Under the pieces are notes generated by a model. It ran no database searches and was not told the DNA's origin. It saw only the letters and a program-made list of their open reading frames with translations. Below are positions 58,413 through 64,000 of a stretch of 64,000 bases of DNA, one piece after another (the first letter of the stretch is position 1; the number at the start of each line of letters is the position of its first letter). The translations under genes and the position numbers were made by a program. Origin of the DNA: Nageia nagi (Eukaryota > Pinophyta); NCBI GenBank assembly GCA_050084985.1, contig JBITNC010000001.1:165106001-165170000 (forward strand). The letters run 5' to 3'.

Positions 58413-58787
58413 TCAATTATATTGAAACAAAAAAGAAAAGACATGAATTAGTCCATGTTCATACTTGCCTAGACCATACCCTTTCCATTTCCATCTAGAA
58501 AAGAACTTACTTACTAATGTAGGACATGAAATATATTCTATTTTAGCACAATAATTCTCTTTAAGATATTGCTCAATAGGAATATCTTGAGGTTCATCAA
58601 TACCTACATAAACAAAGAATGATTGGTTTGGATATGAGCCTAATGAGATAAGATAACTGAGGATAGGTGAAGGTTCTAAAGGTTTCCCTAAGTCTTTCAT
58701 AGAAGGAATATGAAAAAGAATATCATATATACAATATTCCCCCTTACCAAGACATTCATACTTAATGACATCAAAAGGCGATGACAT
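58413..58787 (-). pseudogene. Protease-RT linker ORF of the Tat element, G-patch-like end
   Basis: An open 124-codon stretch with YECLGKGEYCIYDILFHIPS, GSYPNQSFFVYVGIDEPQDI and a C-terminal WKWKGYGLGKYEHGL. The last block has the glycine spacing of a G-patch (G-hydrophobic-G-x-G-x-x-x-x-G). It lies between protease and RT, where some retroelements carry a G-patch. I know of no assigned function for the upstream part. Its relative lack of stops is noteworthy in such a decayed element. Confidence 0.5.
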
Positions 58788-59345
58788 GACTAAGTTGATA
58801 GGATGTTATTCAAGAGGATCAGGACCAACTTGAGAGAAAGAGGACTCATCTTCTTGAGAAGGATTAGAAACTAGAAAATAAGAAGATATTTAAAATTAAC
58901 CAAGCGAAGGAAATCTATGATAAGATGGCTGATTATTACTAGGGACAAGTATAGACTAGATTTGACAACTAGATGAAGGCTACATAGAATCATTAAGTGA
59001 CTTAACTACATGACATATGAAGGGATCAATGACTAAGGATGATGGGAAAGATGTTTAGGAAGATGAAGTAGATTATACAAAAGATAAAGTGGTAGATGAT
59101 AGTTATTATGAATGGGATGACATTGGACTCAGATGATTATTCATAAGGAGGGTGATGGGAAGGAAATGTCCACATGGCATCTGAGGTGACTTAGGAGAAA
59201 AGATAGAGTTGCAATGAATAAAGGGATTAGGATCAGTTATAATGAAATCAACCTTTCCATTATGTAAGTATTTCAAACATCTATGTAGAGCAGATGGAAT
59301 TCAGTCCATATCTTCTATCCATGGCTAACCTAGAAGGATATTATA

Positions 59346-59600
59346 CTACATTTTTACTTTGATCACATGACAAGTGGTTGCTATTTCTTGTACTCCAACC
59401 TTGACTAAAATAATTATTATGCCCATAGTTGTAGCCAAAGTGTTATTGAAGGCCCTAATTGTGAGATTAGGAGCATTCAAATATTTGATAGGAACTTTAA
59501 TTTTTTTAAGTACCATAGAAGATATAACATTGATTTTAGATCCATTGTATATCAAAACTCTCTTTTTTGGATGAGAATCTATATAGGCAACAACATACAA
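59346..59600 (-). pseudogene. Aspartic protease of the Tat element (active site lost)
   Basis: The open frame reads KRVLIYNGSKINVISSMVLK, then LTIRAFNNTLATTMGII and HVIKVKM; GQPWI-type sequence follows in another frame. The pattern 'vlID.GSs.NvlS...L..l', then 'l.irafdg.....G.i.l...vG' is that of Tat/Ty3 proteases, which cleave Gag-Pol. The catalytic aspartate (ID-x-G-S) is tyrosine here. Confidence 0.78.
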
Positions 59601-60269
59601 AGTAAGATATCACGATATATCAGGGTGACCTTGATATCTTGAAAGAAGGTGATGTTGGGTCTTGTGGAACTTTTAATGGCCCTTATGAAACCTCCAAAGG
59701 AATCATGATTATTCATATCAAAATCAATTGATTTCAAGATATTGTTCAAAGCACCCTTATGTTTAGGTGATTGTTGCAGCAAATCCCATAGGGAGAGCTT
59801 TTTTTTGAGTAGTACGAAGTTGATGCTCTAAATGTATCTAAATGATTACTAGATCTCTAGGAGCTTGATTCTAAATATGTACTTTAGCCTTGGGTGAGGG
59901 TGGTCCAATTCTCACCACTCTAGAGGGAGGAGGATGTGCTCAATCATTACCTCTATTAGTTCTAGTAGTTACACCAATCATGTTACTATCATAAACTTCT
60001 TCAATATGATATGATGGGGATGGTTCCATGATGCTTATTAACTTATAATTTGAGGTTATATAAATACCACCAATGAAAGAATAATGTGAATCCATGCTAA
60101 TGAATCCTAGGCACTCATTTTATTTTATCTTGAAGTATAGTCATGATTAACCCACTTTAGTGGTTCTGATGAGACTTGATTTACATTATTATTGTGTTTA
60201 GGCAAAGGATTTTGAAATACATCCAAATTTCTAGTGGGTTAATCCACTAAATTTTCTATCAACACTTGT

Positions 60270-60600
60270 ACATCATCTATTAGCCTATGAATGACATTAT
60301 TTAATTGATTACATTTATTTGTATCGTGCCATTTCTATCTATGATAAATGCAATATTTGTTATCTTTATACCAAATAGGTTTCTCCCAACTAGTATCTTT
60401 GGGTTTGAATTTAGGAAGGTTGATTAACTTTGCAGTCAAAATTTTCTTCAAAACATCTTCAATAGGTTCAAGCAAAGGAGTCCAAGATTTACATGGCTCA
60501 TATTATTGAGCTTTCCTAGGCCTATAAAGATCTTGCTAATTATTTTTATCAATATTTTGTCTAGGGCTTTCTCTTCTTAGAGGATTGACCCTAGGTGGTT
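60270..60600 (-). pseudogene. Gag C-terminal part of the Tat element with zinc-knuckle-like block
   Basis: On the - strand 'NKYCIYHR' followed (after a stop) by 'KWHDTNKCN' and 'VIHRLIDD' matches the CxxH ... GHDT..C..Lk..ie.Li block near the end of Tat Gag. It probably binds RNA. Upstream gag (higher coordinates) is separated from it by the TRIM insertion. Confidence 0.7.
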
Positions 60601-60629
60601 GTGTAGGAGCTAACTAAATCATTGGTTGT

Positions 60630-60693
60630 TGTTAAGATATTGGGTGTGTGGATTCACTAACAGGTCAAGCTTTTGGTGTAATAGTTCATGACA
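60630..60693 (+). repeat. 5' LTR of the TRIM element (64 bp)
   Basis: Starts TGTTAAGATATTGGG and ends TTCATGACA. It shares 56 of 64 bases with 60835-60898. Confidence 0.93.
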
Positions 60694-60695
60694 TT

Positions 60696-60707
60696 TGGTA
60701 TCAGAGT
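60696..60707 (+). promoter_or_regulatory. Primer-binding site of the TRIM element
   Basis: TGGTATCAGAGT equals the plant initiator-methionine tRNA complement TGGTATCAGAGC except for the last base, two bases after the LTR. Confidence 0.9.
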
Positions 60708-60834
60708 AGGCCATATGTCCCAAGTTCAAATCCCTGGAAAGGGCTACTATGGAAAGGGCTACCTAGAGAAGACTAGAGTGAGAATTGCCATAAGTGAGAG
60801 CCATTGAGGACATCGAATGTGGAGCATGGTGGAA

Positions 60835-60898
60835 TGTTAAGATCTTGGGTGTGCAGATTCACTAACAGGTCGACCTTTTAGTGTAATGGTTCATAACA
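60835..60898 (+). repeat. 3' LTR of the TRIM element (64 bp)
   Basis: Starts TGTTAAGATCTTGGG and ends TTCATAACA, followed at once by the target duplication gttgt. Confidence 0.93.
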
Positions 60899-60904
60899 GT
60901 TGTG

Positions 60905-63070
60905 TTTGAGGGGCTTCATTGGACACTTTATTGACTTGATATTTTTGATGTGAAGTACCTTGATTATTTTCATTATTTTGGTATTTTGAATTATTGTTCT
61001 CCTTCTTCATAAATTTGATCTCACCATCTTCTATCTTAGCTTCTTTTATCAACTTAGCTTAGCCCAAAGCTTCTTCAAAAGTATGATGTTGTTGAATCTT
61101 GATTATAGAAGAAATATGTTTGTTACAACTCTTGGAGAATAACTTGACCAATTCATCTTATGATAAGGTGTAAGGCATGTCTGTAATAATGGCTTTCCAC
61201 CTACATACATAATCTAAAATAGAATCATCCTCAAATTATGAAAGATTTATCAAGTCTATAATGGATTCTCTTTTATGTATGTTAATGCAAAATGATCAAG
61301 GAATTGGTTGACCAACTAAAAAAAGAATAGATGCTATGCTATGAAAGATTATTATACCAATCTAGAGCCTGACCTACTAGTATCATGGGAAAGGTCCTAA
61401 GCATGAGTACGTCATCATTACTGATGATGTAACATAAGTACTTAAACTATTTGAGATGCTCTCTAGAATCTTCCTTCCCTATGAACTTATTTATTAGAAT
61501 CTCAAATTTATAAGGAAAGGTCTTTGTTGGCACACTTGGATGAATGGACTCATTACAAATAGAAGTGTACAACAACTTAGCCTTTCCATGATCTTGAACC
61601 TAAAGTTCCATATCCTTTAACCTATTCATAATTTCATCATTTACATTGGAATATTGGGTATTAATTATAGATTGTTGTTTTGGAACTATGTTGATGGACA
61701 TATCATCATATTGAATGTCATAGTACAGATCCTAATCCTAAATGTATGATTAATTATAAGGTCATGCATTGAAAGTTATCTTAGGTCCAAGATTTGAAAT
61801 ATTTTGATCCAATACCCCTCTAGTTTGTGAATACTATAACTCATGATAACTCAGGATTCAAGATTATTCATGTGAAGAAGCTTTGGCTTGGTAGGATAAT
61901 TCATCATACTTAGGATCATAATGGGGTACAAGATAAATAGGATGGGAAGATGAATAATGAAGGCATGATGAAGGATCAATCAGATGAGAGTAAGACTCAT
62001 GCCCTAAATGGAATCTAAACTAATTAATTAGGTGTGAATGGAAAATTGGAACATGAGTTATACTAGGATGAATAGGATATGAACTAACATGATGAACATG
62101 ATCAAAATCATGCACATAGTGAGACATAGGATGACTTTTGAGTTATCTTCTAATATGGGTATCATTGTAATGATATCCAACCCAACTATCAAGTAGGGAT
62201 GGTGATGACCTATAAAAAATGAGAATATGTGGTTCATTACTAACATGTTTATGGTGTGAAGTGGCTTGAATGTGTGATGTGCTAGCATAGAGAGGTGTTC
62301 TAAGGTGTAAAAATGGTTCCTTATGGTATGAAATTTTAGGAAGTTCATCAATTATGTATTGTGTGGTGGGATGTAGTGAACAAGAACTAATGATGGGGGG
62401 AATAGGGATATCCTCAATATGTCCATCTTATATATCTTCTTAATATTTAGGAATTTGAGAATAAGTGACTTCAGTAATAGGAGGTAATTGTAGTGAATGT
62501 TCTCTAGTAAATGCATTTGATGGAACAAACTAGGCCTCCTAAAATCTATATATAATGTTTGGACTATGGGATCACTAATAAATATATCCTGCTAAGATAT
62601 TTGTGGCTCTAGAGGATGAATGGGATTATGGGTGAAACTAGGACTAGGATGAGGTATGGAATGCTTAGACTTATGATGTGGTGCATGGAATGGGTCACTC
62701 TATGAAGGATATATCTATTGATATGCTACAAGTTGAATTAAAGAAAAGCCATCTTCTATATGGGACAAGCTAGCTCTATGAGGCATCACATGATCTCTCC
62801 CCACCTACTTAGGAGTGGCCTCAAAAGCACAAAATCTCTCTAATATTTCACTAAAAGAGAGATAAGGTGATACAATGGTGGAATCATGATGGGATGACTG
62901 ATGAGGGGTATGTGACTAACTATGAGACATGCAAATGTGGCAAAGGACTTGATTGATTCATTTGATTGTTACATTCCTCTTCCTCATGTGTTCTAGATAT
63001 AAATTGAATCCTAGTCTCAACCATATGAATATGCCAAGGATTTTCTTCTTTAAAGGGTATACAAGACATG
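60905..63070 (-). pseudogene. Gag of the Tat element (broken)
   Basis: The likely start is the ATG at 63070 (MSCIPFKEENPWHIHMVETR). The conserved Ty3 gag core at about 61560-61290 reads GKEDSREHLK, YIISNDDVLMLRTFPMILVG and QALDWYNNLS, matching 'g..dp..Hl..f.........d...m..Fp.sL.g.Al.Wy..l'. A charged stretch with KLIKEAKIEDGEIKFMKKEN lies near 61050-60990. Many TAG/TAA stops and frameshifts are seen. Gag forms the virus-like particle. Confidence 0.75.
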
Positions 63071-64000
63071 AAAACAAAGTAAGATAAGGGAATTAAATAA
63101 GAGACTCAATAAAGACTAAAACATACTCATGTGAAAATGAAATAATGCCAAAGCAATAAATCACAAAAAAAAGAGCCTAGAGTTTTGTTGAAGATATTAT
63201 TTAATGTGAATGTAATTAAAACCAAACAAACTACATGATCACATCAAAGATAAGTCTAAATGATAAGAAGTAAATGGTGATAGATAGCAATGGTGTTTAT
63301 CATATTTAATTACTTCTTGTTCAAATTGGTGCATTATCTTTTTAGTGAGATAGATTTTTAATGCAATTGTAAATTCTTGACTCTTTTTAGTTTTTTGAGA
63401 AATGATTCTAGTCAAGTGTTCTTGGGTAGGGCTCAATCTCTAGGGGGTGAATCATTTTGCAAGGGTGTATTAGGTACCTCTATTGACTTCTAACCAATAG
63501 AGGGGGGTTACCACCTTGGTGATGAAATCCAAGTATGGGTTAGGCCATGGTGATGAAGTCCACATAGAGAAGTAAATATGATGTGAAATCCTATATGAAA
63601 ATAAAATGAATCTACACCTCCCAAATTAAATTGAAAGGCACTCCTAACCCAAGGATGCTAAAGCAATAAATGTTTTTGTTTTTATGGTTTTGAAATAAAT
63701 AAAAACGCAAAGATAGCAATGTCTTTAAATGCACAATATAATGAGCAAATCAAATCCTAAAACTAAAGGAAATCCCTTTTTAAGATATTGATTTTAAATA
63801 CCAAATAATATTTTTAGTGTGTAATGCACCAATCCCTCAAGATGCAATGCAAATTTTGACTAAGAAGAAGAAGGTAATCCTAAATGCAAAAAGAACTCAA
63901 ACTATATTGACAAGGTGTTGGAAGAAAATCAAAAGCTAACTTGCCCATGAATGTTTCTTTTCACTCTAGTTTGATGCTCAAAATGAAGGTTACAATGCTC
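63071..64000 (-). other. Presumed 5' leader of the Tat element
   Basis: No coding region. 'gtgatgaaatccaagtatgggttaggcc' style sequence with near repeats ('ggtgatgaaatcca' 63519, 'ggtgatgaagtcca' 63549). Neither LTR end nor primer-binding site was recognised, so the leader or LTR continues past the window edge. Confidence 0.4.

Larger units (their letters stand above)
60630..60898 (+). mobile_element. TRIM element (terminal-repeat retrotransposon in miniature), 269 bp
   Basis: Two 64-bp LTRs (60630-60693 and 60835-60898) both start TGTTAAGAT and end in ACA. The flanking 5 bp are identical, gttgt (60625-60629 and 60899-60903). Two bases after the left LTR is TGGTATCAGAGT (60696-60707), the initiator-Met primer site. 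Before the right LTR is a purine-rich 'ggagcatggtggaa'. The 141-bp interior codes for nothing. The LTRs differ at 8 of 64 positions. Removing the element plus one gttgt restores uninterrupted Tat gag sense, so the insertion is precise and later than the Tat element. Such elements move only with enzymes from other retrotransposons. Confidence 0.94.
55346..63070 (-). mobile_element. Tat-lineage Ty3 retrotransposon: gag, protease, RT, two RNase H, integrase (decayed)
   Basis: The - strand order from high to low coordinate is gag (63070-60300), protease (59600-59346), a linker (58790-58413), RT (57804-57470), retroviral-type RNase H (about 57260-56830), a second plant-type RNase H (about 56800-56420) and integrase (56110-55346). 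Having both RNase H domains is the diagnostic trait of the Tat lineage. All modules are broken by stops. A TRIM element lies inside gag. The 5' LTR is probably beyond 64 kb, and the 3' part is presumed to continue left of the viral segment (40-51.6 kb). If so, the element with its insertions exceeds 23 kb, in line with the largest known Tat/Ogre elements. Confidence 0.82.

Noticed and set aside
60696-60735. A tRNA gene or SINE suggested by TGGTATCAGAG and GTTCAAATCCC
   Set aside because: There is no foldable cloverleaf or acceptor stem, and the flanking 64-bp LTRs with target duplication explain the first word as a primer-binding site.

Overview
This window looks like nuclear DNA from a plant with a large, transposon-filled genome. 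A gymnosperm such as a conifer is my best guess. The reasons are very AT-rich sequence, only one recognisable host-gene fragment in 64 kb, old elements nested in one another, LINEs next to Copia and Ty3 elements, a decayed PPR cluster, and an endogenous pararetrovirus segment. The species cannot be named from the sequence. Nothing bacterial was seen, and no CRISPR, rRNA or intact tRNA gene.

Layout. 1-2.3 kb: the last two exons of a signal peptide peptidase-like (SPPL) intramembrane protease gene on the + strand, and its 3' flank. 2.3-11 kb: short tandem repeats, a purine-rich minisatellite, a LINE zinc-binding remnant (-), a (TA)n tract and AT-rich sequence. 11-17 kb: broken PPR-protein sequence (+), split by a decayed LINE (+). 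The LINE carries a CACTA-type MITE and a 187-bp internal duplication. 17.4-20.3 kb: a CACTA (En/Spm) TNP2-type transposase on the - strand. 20.7-34.1 kb: an old Ty1/Copia element (+), split inside its reverse transcriptase by a younger complete Copia element (24701-33297) with both LTRs, primer-binding site, polypurine tract and a decayed target duplication. 34195-35733: a small non-autonomous Ty3 element (-) with two LTRs and a perfect 5-bp target duplication. 38.2-39.5 kb: a LINE 3' end (-).

40-64 kb is best read as one very large Tat-lineage Ty3 element on the - strand. Its gag, protease, RT, double RNase H and integrase lie at 55.3-63 kb. A long 3' region (40-51.6 kb) holds degenerate tandem repeats and an antisense ORF resembling the plant mobile domain (PMD). 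Between integrase and this 3' region sits a caulimovirid segment (51.6-55.0 kb, -) with a 343-codon uninterrupted movement-protein ORF and a broken coat-protein region. A 269-bp TRIM element (60630-60898, +) with 64-bp LTRs and a perfect 5-bp target duplication is inserted in the Tat gag.

Almost every transposon reading frame is broken, and the catalytic residues of several enzymes are replaced. Nesting gives relative ages: old Copia before inner Copia, Tat before TRIM. The viral movement-protein ORF is the best preserved reading frame in the window. The most interesting questions are whether the Tat element really is one unit with an antisense PMD ORF and satellite-like repeats, and whether the pararetroviral genes were inserted into it or carried by it.
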